A DNA stretch of 64,000 bases from DASPSM01 sp036008465 (GTDB lineage: Bacteria; Planctomycetota; Planctomycetia; Planctomycetales; Planctomycetaceae), in assembly GCA_036008465.1 (NCBI GenBank), contig DASYNP010000015.1, positions 1-64,000 of the forward strand. Reading direction: 5' to 3'. Both the position numbers and the translations under genes were made by a program. Shown in pieces: positions 55,476-63,080 of this stretch (the first letter of the stretch is position 1; each line of letters starts with the position of its first letter). Below the pieces are notes generated by a model. It was not told the origin of the DNA. It did no database searches and saw only the letters and a list, made by a program, of their open reading frames with translations.

Positions 55476-57230
55476 TCAATACCGCCAGCTCGTCAGATCC
55501 GCGCCGGGAGGCGCCGATTTGAGAATCCGCTCGACAATCTTTGGCGCGTGCATTTGATGGTAGCGCAAGCGTGAGATCGCGTTGGGCCGTGTCGGATCGC
55601 CGTTCCAGCAATGCTCTGCGCGGTCGCCGTAAGCCACCTCGCCGTCGTAATGGGGATCCTTCGTGCTTTTCAAAAACTCTTCCACCAGGTAGACGGCGTT
55701 GTTGAGGTAATAGTTATCCATGTCGCCGCAATAGAGGTGAATCTTGCCCTGCAGCTTCTTGCCGATCTTGGCCCAATCACGTTTTAGAATGTGACCGAGG
55801 TCGTAATGTTCGCGCCAATACTCGGCGACCGAGCGATCGATCTGGCCGGTGACTTTGTCCCAAATCGGCTTCGGATATCCATCGGGTCCCACGGGCGAAT
55901 ACACCGCCTGCCAGATATCCCACTGATCGCCGGAGCGCGAATTGGTGCCCAGCACGAGCTCGCGGCGATTCGTGTCTTCGAGGGTGATGCCGACTTCGCC
56001 AAGATAATTCCGACTGCCGGGCCGAGGCGTCCTTACAAATTGGCTGTCGGCATAATACGCGTTCTTGTGCTCATAGAGATTCACGACGGTGTAGGCGCGA
56101 AAGTCGATCGGATCGGGGCACGCAACCCAGCAACCGTTGTATTGGTCCGGATAGAAGATCTGCACCGCCAGTGACTCCCATCCGCCGGTCGAGCCGCCGT
56201 ACAGAAATCGCGCCCATCCCGCGCCGAGGCAGCGAAACTGCTTTTCGACTTCAGGAATCAACTCGTAGGTAATCGCGTCGCCATACGGGCCCAGGTTTGC
56301 CGAGTTCACCGCGTAGGAATCATCGTAGTACGGGTTGGCGTGCTGAATCTCGATCATCACCATCCGCGGAAAGCCGGGCCCGGTCCAATCCTTGTAAAGT
56401 TGATACGCATGTTCCTGCTCGATTTTGTTGTAGCCCTGAATATTGAAGCGTTTGCTGTAAACAGGCTTCAGAGTCGGATCGGGGGGCGTCTCGCGAAAGC
56501 CGTCGATCGTGGCCGGAAAATGGCCGTGGAAAATCGCCAGCGGATAGCGGGCTTTTGGGTGTTCCTCAAAACCCTGGGGCAACAGCACGCACGCGCCCAG
56601 ATGCATCGGGCGGCCCCAGAACTCCGTCAACAGCTTGCTCTGGATCTTGATGTGCTTGATGTACTTTGTGTCCTTGGGCGGTGGTATAGGCGGAATCTCC
56701 TGGTCGAGCACAAGCGTGATGGCCGCGTCGCTGTGCGGATCAATCTGCATCTTCTTCGGCGTGCTGTACAAATTGCCCGGCGCGTGATTCCACTTTTGGC
56801 CCTCGCCGCGGTCCATCGGGAGTTTCACCGTATGGCCGTTTTTCAAATGAAACGTTTCGTACTTGTGCAATAACGCCTGCACCCAATACGAGCCCGCCGG
56901 AACGTCCGCGAGGCTCTTGATCGGGTAGCCGAACACGGATCGATCGACGACGGCATGGTCGCCCGGCTTGAGGCCGTCGACGTTGATGCCGAACGCCAGT
57001 TGCGTACTGGCGTCACCCGTGATTTGAAACCGCGGCTCCTCGGCATTGTCTGTCGAAAGCATCACCAACAGGCGGCCGTCGAGCGGAGCAGCGCTTTTGG
57101 CTGCCGGGAAAGTCACGTTGAAACGCATTCCGGCGTCCCCAGTTTTGTTTTGAGCCAGCGAAGCATCTGGTCGCACCAAGACGAACAACACAGTGAGGCT
57201 AACCGAACAAGCGAAACGGATGCGCGTCAT
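55476..57230 (-). CDS. Exported alpha/beta-hydrolase-fold esterase-like protein
   Basis: The product is 584 residues from the ATG at 57230, where a signal peptide starts (FACSVSLTVLFVLVRPDASLAQ); the longer upstream frame has no homology character. The N-terminal about 170 residues are beta-rich (RFNVTFPAAKSAAPLDGRLLVML, DVPAGSYWVQALLHKYETF). The hydrolase part has ARYPLAIFHGHFPAT as the strand with the oxyanion region, the nucleophile in YGGSTGGWESLAVQI and a likely His in EHCWNGD near the end. It is similar in style to secreted putative esterases of the tannase/enterochelin-esterase groups. Substrate is unknown. Confidence 0.8.
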   Translation of the reverse strand: MTRIRFACSVSLTVLFVLVRPDASLAQNKTGDAGMRFNVTFPAAKSAAPLDGRLLVMLSTDNAEEPRFQITGDASTQLAFGINVDGLKPGDHAVVDRSVFGYPIKSLADVPAGSYWVQALLHKYETFHLKNGHTVKLPMDRGEGQKWNHAPGNLYSTPKKMQIDPHSDAAITLVLDQEIPPIPPPKDTKYIKHIKIQSKLLTEFWGRPMHLGACVLLPQGFEEHPKARYPLAIFHGHFPATIDGFRETPPDPTLKPVYSKRFNIQGYNKIEQEHAYQLYKDWTGPGFPRMVMIEIQHANPYYDDSYAVNSANLGPYGDAITYELIPEVEKQFRCLGAGWARFLYGGSTGGWESLAVQIFYPDQYNGCWVACPDPIDFRAYTVVNLYEHKNAYYADSQFVRTPRPGSRNYLGEVGITLEDTNRRELVLGTNSRSGDQWDIWQAVYSPVGPDGYPKPIWDKVTGQIDRSVAEYWREHYDLGHILKRDWAKIGKKLQGKIHLYCGDMDNYYLNNAVYLVEEFLKSTKDPHYDGEVAYGDRAEHCWNGDPTRPNAISRLRYHQMHAPKIVERILKSAPPGADLTSWRY

Positions 57231-57507
57231 AGGAGCGTCTCTGCAAAATGTGCGGCCTGAAAATGTCCGCGATGTCCCCGAGTCGAAGCCGCCTTCAGCA
57301 TGATTGAGCCAGTTTATCGGCTGCGGCAAATCCGACAATGTTGTCGGCTCGGGCGAAGACAGGTCGCCGCCCGTCCAAGAGCCCTTTCGATTACAATTTG
57401 CAAAGTGTGGTCGGAGACCCGTCGGCTCAGGTTCGGACAGCTCATGACACCAGATCGGCCGCTTGCGGAAGGACGACGATTGCAGCGGCCTTGCGATCGG
57501 TGACGCG

Positions 57508-58173
57508 ATGACGAACGACGAAGAGGCCGCTCCCGAACCGTTGGGCAACGCACCAGAGCAGCGGCCGCGGAACAAGTCCCTCCCCCGCGTGGCCGCATTC
57601 GCGGTCGCGGCAATTGCCTTCATCGCGTTCGAGTACGTCTCAGCGCTGCCACGCCGCTCCGACGCCTGGGCCGAGTTCATCCCGGATTCCGGAGAATTTT
57701 CCGTCGCGATGCGGGGAACTCCCAAAGAAACTCATGAGACTCGGGCAATCGCATCGCTGACCCTGACCATGCGCGCCTTCAAGACGACGGCGGCCGGACA
57801 CTCCGAAGAATGCACGGTCGCCTACTACGACTTCTCCGAACCGATGCGACAGCTCCTCGGAAGCGAACAGGAACTGCTGGATACCATGTGCGAAGGGCTG
57901 GGGAAGGGAGAACGCAAGCTGACTGCGGTCGATTCGATCAACCTGGCGAGTCATCCCGGCAGAGAGCTTGTGTGCGAACGCCCGCAAATCGGCGCGACCG
58001 CTTTTGCCAGAATCCGCATGTATCTGGTGGGACGCCGACTTTACGTGCTGACGTTCGCCTCCTGGAACCAGCCGCGGCTCTCGTCCAGGGAGGCAGAGAT
58101 TTTTCTCTCGTCCTTCAAGCTCATTGAGACTTCGCCCGCGGAACGCGCGGAAGTTGCGGCTCCTCGACGCTGA
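57508..58173 (+). CDS. Membrane-anchored hypothetical protein
   Basis: The product is 221 residues from the ATG at 57508. A short cytoplasmic N-terminus is followed by one membrane helix (VAAFAVAAIAFIAFEYVSAL). The extracytoplasmic domain starts EFIPDSGEFSVAMRGTPKETHE, a pattern frequent in uncharacterised bacterial exported proteins. It continues with strands (SLTLTMRAFKTTAAG, ECTVAYYDF) and a final RIRMYLVGRRLYVLTFASW then EAEIFLSSFKL. No enzyme motif is seen. It is divergent from the esterase gene across 277 bp. Confidence 0.65.
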   Translation: MTNDEEAAPEPLGNAPEQRPRNKSLPRVAAFAVAAIAFIAFEYVSALPRRSDAWAEFIPDSGEFSVAMRGTPKETHETRAIASLTLTMRAFKTTAAGHSEECTVAYYDFSEPMRQLLGSEQELLDTMCEGLGKGERKLTAVDSINLASHPGRELVCERPQIGATAFARIRMYLVGRRLYVLTFASWNQPRLSSREAEIFLSSFKLIETSPAERAEVAAPRR

Positions 58174-58828
58174 CTGCGAACGGGCGCTCGCCTTCGCCGA
58201 TAGAGCGAACACTACGCCTTGGCTGTGGCAGCAGCGCGGTCGGGCCGGCCGATCTCGCCGTGGAGCATGATGGCCACACTCCGTAAGTAGATTGCCGAGA
58301 TCGCACAGGATCGCGGCGGCGGGACCGCAAGTTCACCGAACGGCACAGCCTTTTTGACGGGGCGTCCTTACCTGTCGGGATTCGGCCTTTCTCTGACGCC
58401 CGAAAAAGATACAATCAATGCAGATACAATATTTGCACGTTCAAATTTGGAATCTGCGATCCGAAGTCGACGTGAGGCAGGCGATTAGAAACAGGTGATG
58501 ACGTGTCGAACTGGGTCTGGAATTGCTACGGGTTCGCTGCTGCTGTGTGCGAGGGCGTCTGGTGTGCGGCCAAAAAAGCTGTCGTATCCTTGGATCGAAG
58601 ATGGTCGAAATGACCAATCACGACAACTCGGGACGTGGGCTAGCTGCGGAACGCAGGATCCTCCGGCGGTGTGCTGCGTGCTCGTCGAAAGACCTCAGCC
58701 TCAGTGCAGAGCACCACTTCCACACTGGGCTATGAAGCGACGGCCCTTTGATGGTTTACGTCAACGAACGGCGGACCTACGCACCCTCTCGTATCTTTAG
58801 CTCGCTGAAAATGGTAGACTTGAGCTGT

Positions 58829-58917
58829 CGATCGAACCAAACGGACCTGTTTTGGGATCGAAAGACGTAGCCGGATGACTAGGTAAAGGGCAACTCGGCC
58901 GGTCCGAGGCGTCCGTT
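58829..58917 (+). ncRNA. Candidate structured leader RNA (unidentified class)
   Basis: Hairpin 1: CGATC (58829-58833) pairs with GATCG (58856-58860), and CCAAA (58837-58841) with TTTGG (58851-58855), around loop CGGACCTGT. Hairpin 2: CTCGG (58894-58898) pairs with CCGAG (58904-58908). Loop-1 bases CGGACC (58842-58847) can pair with GGTCCG (58901-58906). AACGGAC and GTCCGTT (58840-58846, 58911-58917) offer an alternative pairing. The class is unknown; I could not match it to a riboswitch family by eye. Confidence 0.35.
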
Positions 58918-58924
58918 AACGAGT

Positions 58925-58975
58925 AAGCCGACGTGGTCGAATACCTCAGGGTGTTCCGCCACGTCGGCTTTTTTT
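58925..58975 (+). terminator. Intrinsic terminator upstream of hybrid sensor kinase
   Basis: A perfect 12-bp stem AAGCCGACGTGG (58925-58936) and CCACGTCGGCTT (58959-58970) encloses a 22-nt loop and runs straight into a T-tract (58969-58975). It is the clearest rho-independent terminator in the window. It ends transcription from the leader region before the kinase gene. Confidence 0.85.
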
Positions 58976-59110
58976 GTCTCTGGAGCGACCGCCGAGCATG
59001 ATCGCTCGGCCGGATGGCAGCGAGTCGACTCGTCGCTGAACTGGGTCTTGACGCGCGCCGACAGCGAGCAGCGACGGGTGAATTTCGTCGCCCTTAAGAA
59101 AGACCGATTT

Positions 59111-60661
59111 ATGGGTCTCGAAAACGTCGAGCATCTTTCGTCACAGGAGCTTGGAGAGCGCTTTGACTTCCTCGTCGAGAACGTACGTGAGTACGCAATC
59201 TTCCTCGTCGATCCGAATGGCCGGGTGCTCTGCTGGAACCCCGGGGCCGCGCGCCTGTTCGGCTACCAGTCAAATGAGGCGGCGGGACGGCATTTCTCGC
59301 GGTTCTTTTCCGATGAGGACATTCGTAGCGGCCGGCCAGAGCACGAGCTCGAGCAGGCACGTTCGGACGGACACGTGGACAGCGTCTGTTGGCAGGTCCG
59401 CAAAGACGGGAGCCGCTTTTGGTGTGCCACAACGACGACGCCCTTGTTCGACGAGACAAAGCACATCCGATCCTTCGCGCGAGTGATGCATGACCTCACA
59501 GACACACAGGACCTGGCAGGCCAGCGAAAACGCGCCGACGACCTGGCGGACGCCAACCGCGGCAAAGAAGAGTTCATGGCTTTGTTGTCACACGAGCTGC
59601 GCAATCCCCTGGCGCCGATTCTCAATGCTCTGAGCATCCAGCGCGACATCAAGACGGCTGACCCCATTCTTCAACAGGCCGGAAGGGTCATTGAGCGCCA
59701 AGTCGGGCAGATGGTTCGGTTGGTGGATGATCTGCTGGATATTGCCCGCATCACTAAAGGAAAGCTCAGCTTCACCAAGGAGCCGGTCGAGCTGCGTGTC
59801 ATCGTCAACAATGCCGTTGAGGCCTCCCGTTCCTTTAGCGACGCACGAAAGCACGAATTGTCGGTTTCACTGCCCACCGAATCGATTTGGATCGACGGGG
59901 ATCCGGTGCGCCTCGAGCAGATTTTCGTGAATCTGCTCAACAATGCCGCAAAATACACCAGCCCTGGTGGACTGATTCGCGTCTCCGTCCATCAAGAGGC
60001 GGGCGAAGGCGTCGTCATCCTGCGGGACAACGGCGCTGGGATATCCCCGGAAATGCTGCCCCGAGTCTTCGATCTGTTCACGCAGGTCGACGGTGTGGCC
60101 AACCACTCGCATGGAGGTTTGGGCATCGGCTTGGCCTTGGTACGCACGCTCGTCGAAATGCACAACGGGCGCGTGCACGTTTTGAGTGAGGGCCTCGGCA
60201 AGGGAAGTCAGTTTACAGTCAGACTGCCAATCCTGAAGAACCCGTCACCAGTCGACTCCAAATTACCCGGACGTACAGTCACGCCAACCGGCAGGACGTT
60301 GCACATCCTCATCGTCGAAGACGACGTCGATTCTGGCGACATGTTGAGCATGCTGCTGCGGTTGAAGGGGCACGAAGTGTGTGTGGCACGGACTGGGCAA
60401 ACGGCCTTGGAATTGGCCACGACCTTTCATCCCAACGTGGTTCTCTGCGACATCGGGCTTCCCGGATTCGACGGATACCAGGTTGCTAGGGGTTTGCGAG
60501 ACATACCTGCGTGCAAGGACTCAATTCTCTGCGCGCTGACCGGATATACGCCAAGCGAATCCGATCGCGATCGTCTGCCGCAATCGGGATTCGATCACCA
60601 TTTCGTCAAGCCGGTGGCGATCGAGACGCTGTTGGCGCTCTTCAAGACCCTGGGATCGTAA
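59111..60661 (+). CDS. Cytoplasmic PAS hybrid histidine kinase with C-terminal receiver
   Basis: The product is 516 residues from the ATG at 59111; the frame is open from 59048, but that start is TTG with no ribosome site. Domains: PAS (about 15-130; ENVREYAIFLVDPNGRVLCW, GYQSNEAAGRHFSRFF), HisKA with LLSHELRNPLAPI (His about 160), an ATPase domain (NLLNNAAKYT, DNGAGI, GLGIGLALVRTLVEMH) and a receiver (IVEDDVDSGD, Asp about 446 in LCDIGLPG, Lys in VKPV). There are no membrane spans. It begins a same-strand signalling cluster with the next two genes, 11 bp from the second. Confidence 0.93.
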   Translation: MGLENVEHLSSQELGERFDFLVENVREYAIFLVDPNGRVLCWNPGAARLFGYQSNEAAGRHFSRFFSDEDIRSGRPEHELEQARSDGHVDSVCWQVRKDGSRFWCATTTTPLFDETKHIRSFARVMHDLTDTQDLAGQRKRADDLADANRGKEEFMALLSHELRNPLAPILNALSIQRDIKTADPILQQAGRVIERQVGQMVRLVDDLLDIARITKGKLSFTKEPVELRVIVNNAVEASRSFSDARKHELSVSLPTESIWIDGDPVRLEQIFVNLLNNAAKYTSPGGLIRVSVHQEAGEGVVILRDNGAGISPEMLPRVFDLFTQVDGVANHSHGGLGIGLALVRTLVEMHNGRVHVLSEGLGKGSQFTVRLPILKNPSPVDSKLPGRTVTPTGRTLHILIVEDDVDSGDMLSMLLRLKGHEVCVARTGQTALELATTFHPNVVLCDIGLPGFDGYQVARGLRDIPACKDSILCALTGYTPSESDRDRLPQSGFDHHFVKPVAIETLLALFKTLGS

Positions 60662-60672
60662 GGGGGTTATGA

Positions 60673-63021
60673 ATGAATTCGTTTGGCGTTCTGTCTTGCG
60701 GTGCGGAAGAAAGGGCCCCGATGACACGAGAACCACTGGTCGAGGATATCCAGACCTACGCCCAGAACATCGTCGACACGGTGCGCGAGCCGCTGCTGAT
60801 CCTCGACACCACCTTGCGCGTCCGGTCTGCCAATCGCGCCTTCTACCAGGCCTTTCACGTCTCGTCCGAGGAGACCGAGGACCGTCTGATCTACGAGCTG
60901 GGCAACGGCCAGTGGGACATCCCTGACCTGCGAACGCTGCTGGAGGACATTGTCCCCAAGAGTTCGGTCTTCGACGATTTCGAGCTCGAGCACACGTTCC
61001 CGGTCATCGGGCGCCGGGTAATGCTGCTCAACGCCCGCAAGCTTCAGGCGGGCCATCACGGAGAGCTGCTCGTACTGGCGATGGAGGATGTGACAGAGCG
61101 AAGGCGCTCCGAAGCCGACCTGAAGGCCATCGAAACCTACGCCCAAAACATCGTCGACACCGTGCGCGAGCCCCTGTTGATCCTCGACACCACCTTGCGC
61201 GTTAGGTCGGCCAATCGTGCTTTCTATCAAACCTTTCACGTCTCGTCCGCGGAAACCGAGAATCGCCTGATTTACGAATTGGGCAACGGCCAATGGGACA
61301 TCCCCGACTTGCGGACCCTGCTCGAGGATGTCGTGCCCAAGAGTTCCGTCTTCGACGATTTCGAGCTCGAGCACACCTTCCCGGTCATCGGGCGCAGGGT
61401 GATGCTGCTCAACGCGCGCAAGCTACAGGCGGGCCATCACGGGCAGCTGCTCGTTCTGGCGATGGAGGACGTAACAGAGCGGCGGCGCTCCGAAGAAGAG
61501 GTCGCCAAGGCCAAGGAAGTCGCCGAAGCCGCCAACCGCGCCAAGAGCGCCTTCCTGGCAAACATGTCCCACGAAATCCGGACCCCCATGAACGCGATCC
61601 TGGGGTTCTCCCAGCTCATGCTGCGGGACAAGGCCCTCAACTCCCAACAAAACCAGTACCTCGGAATCATCAATCGCAGCGGCGAACATCTGCTGGCGCT
61701 GATCAATGACATCCTGGAGATGTCCAAGATCGAGGCTGGCCGCACGACGCTGAATCTCACCACGTTCGACCTGCCCGCCCTGCTCACCGACTTGGAGATG
61801 ATGTTCCGCGTCCGAACGGAAGGGAAAAGACTGTCGTTCGTGGTGGAGCTCATCGGCGACGTCCCTCGCTACATCATGACCGACATCAACAAGCTGCGTC
61901 AGGTGTTCATCAACGTGTTGGGCAACGCCGTCAAGTTCACCGAACGGGGGGGCATCGGCTTGCGCGTCCACGCAGATCGTCGCGACACGACGCGACCTTA
62001 CCTCCGCGTCGAAGTCGAGGACACCGGCCCGGGCATCTCGGCGGACGAGCAAACGAAGCTGTTCCGGCATTTCGAGCAAACCAAGACGGGGCAGAAGACG
62101 GGAACTGGCACCGGGCTTGGCCTGGCGATCAGTCGGGAGTTTGTTCGCCTGATGGGAGGAGACATCACGGTGAGCAGCCAAGTCGGCAAAGGGAGCATCT
62201 TTTCGATTCATCTCCCCCTGAACGAGAGCGATGTGCAAGCGGTCCTGCTCATCGACAAGCCCCGAACGGTTCTGAGCCTCCAGCCCGGACAGGAGAATCG
62301 CCGCGTACTGATTGCAGACGACGTCGAAGATAATCGCGAACTCCTGGCGCAAATCCTCGGGCCCGTCGGCTTCGAGATCCGGTTGGCGTGCGATGGGGCG
62401 CAAGCCGTCCGGGAATTCGAATCGTGGCGGCCGCATCTCATTCTGATGGATTTCCGCATGCCAGTGATGGATGGCCATGAGGCGATCCGCAGGATCCGGG
62501 CCGCGGCGGGCGGCAAGGAGGTCAAGATCATCGCCGTCACGGCCAGCGCGTTGGACGAGAACCGCCAGGATCTGCTGGGGATTGGCGCTGACGATTTCAT
62601 CGGCAAGCCATTCCAGGAGGTCGAGCTGTTCCGGAAAATGCAAACCCACCTGGGGGTCGAGTTCCTCTATGCCGAGGAACAGGCGGCCTTGGCGCCTGAG
62701 GAGGTGGCCGAGCTCACACCCGAGTCCCTGGCGTGCTTGCCGCAAGACCAGATCCATCTGATGCGCGAGGCCGTCATCGCGGCGGATCTGGATCTGCTGC
62801 TGGCCAAGATCGAAGAGATCGAAGTCTCCGCTCCTGAGATCGCTCGAGAGCTGCGATCTCTGGCCGAGCACTTCGAGTATCAGAAGCTCCTGGGTCTATT
62901 CGGCCCGAGTTTTTCACCGACACCTGCTCTCCGTCCTGCGTGTGCCGATACGTCTTCGGCCAAGAGCCTACGCCAGAGGTCGCGTGCTGGTCGACTAGGT
63001 CTGTCGCGAGCGCCTGATTGA
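60673..63021 (+). CDS. Hybrid histidine kinase with two nearly identical tandem PAS domains and a receiver
   Basis: The product is 782 residues from the ATG at 60673 (AGGGGG upstream); an ATG at 60721 preceded by GAAAGG is an equally good start. PAS copies at 60748-61113 and 61129-61494 differ at 6 of 122 residues. The HisKA H-box is NMSHEIRTPMNAI (His about 300). ATPase boxes are NVLGNAVKFTE, DTGPGIS and GTGLGLAISREF. The receiver has IADDVEDNRE and Asp about 592 in LMDFRMP. A C-terminal helical segment of about 110 residues follows. It is soluble and presumably senses a cytoplasmic ligand through the duplicated PAS. Confidence 0.93.
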   Translation: MNSFGVLSCGAEERAPMTREPLVEDIQTYAQNIVDTVREPLLILDTTLRVRSANRAFYQAFHVSSEETEDRLIYELGNGQWDIPDLRTLLEDIVPKSSVFDDFELEHTFPVIGRRVMLLNARKLQAGHHGELLVLAMEDVTERRRSEADLKAIETYAQNIVDTVREPLLILDTTLRVRSANRAFYQTFHVSSAETENRLIYELGNGQWDIPDLRTLLEDVVPKSSVFDDFELEHTFPVIGRRVMLLNARKLQAGHHGQLLVLAMEDVTERRRSEEEVAKAKEVAEAANRAKSAFLANMSHEIRTPMNAILGFSQLMLRDKALNSQQNQYLGIINRSGEHLLALINDILEMSKIEAGRTTLNLTTFDLPALLTDLEMMFRVRTEGKRLSFVVELIGDVPRYIMTDINKLRQVFINVLGNAVKFTERGGIGLRVHADRRDTTRPYLRVEVEDTGPGISADEQTKLFRHFEQTKTGQKTGTGTGLGLAISREFVRLMGGDITVSSQVGKGSIFSIHLPLNESDVQAVLLIDKPRTVLSLQPGQENRRVLIADDVEDNRELLAQILGPVGFEIRLACDGAQAVREFESWRPHLILMDFRMPVMDGHEAIRRIRAAAGGKEVKIIAVTASALDENRQDLLGIGADDFIGKPFQEVELFRKMQTHLGVEFLYAEEQAALAPEEVAELTPESLACLPQDQIHLMREAVIAADLDLLLAKIEEIEVSAPEIARELRSLAEHFEYQKLLGLFGPSFSPTPALRPACADTSSAKSLRQRSRAGRLGLSRAPD

Positions 63022-63080
63022 TCGCGAGTGCCTCCGGGATTTGTTGGATCGTTCATCGGGCGGAAAACTGGGGCCTTGGG

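Larger units (their letters stand above)
58174..59110. other. 937-bp leader region with AT-rich patch, mini-ORFs and possible structured RNA
   Basis: No long gene is convincing here. An AT-rich patch at about 58405-58460 could be a promoter. From 58503 to 58800 lie three very short frames linked by ATGA overlaps (36, 41 and 22 residues), too short to call as genes. From 58829 to 58917 the RNA can fold into two hairpins with a 6-bp loop contact, followed by the terminator at 58925-58975. The next gene is a hybrid sensor kinase. Confidence 0.45.

Noticed and set aside
58495..58800. 101-codon frame as a protein gene
   Set aside because: No ribosome site and no protein-like character; the same DNA reads at least as well as three short overlapping frames.
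58801..58920. c-di-GMP, fluoride, cobalamin or ZTP riboswitch
   Set aside because: GAAA, GATGACTA and GGGCAACTCGG words hinted at these classes, but the required conserved cores and helix order are not present.
61423..62871. 482-codon minus-strand frame opposite the PAS hybrid kinase
   Set aside because: No recognisable motifs; fully explained by codon bias of the kinase gene on the plus strand.
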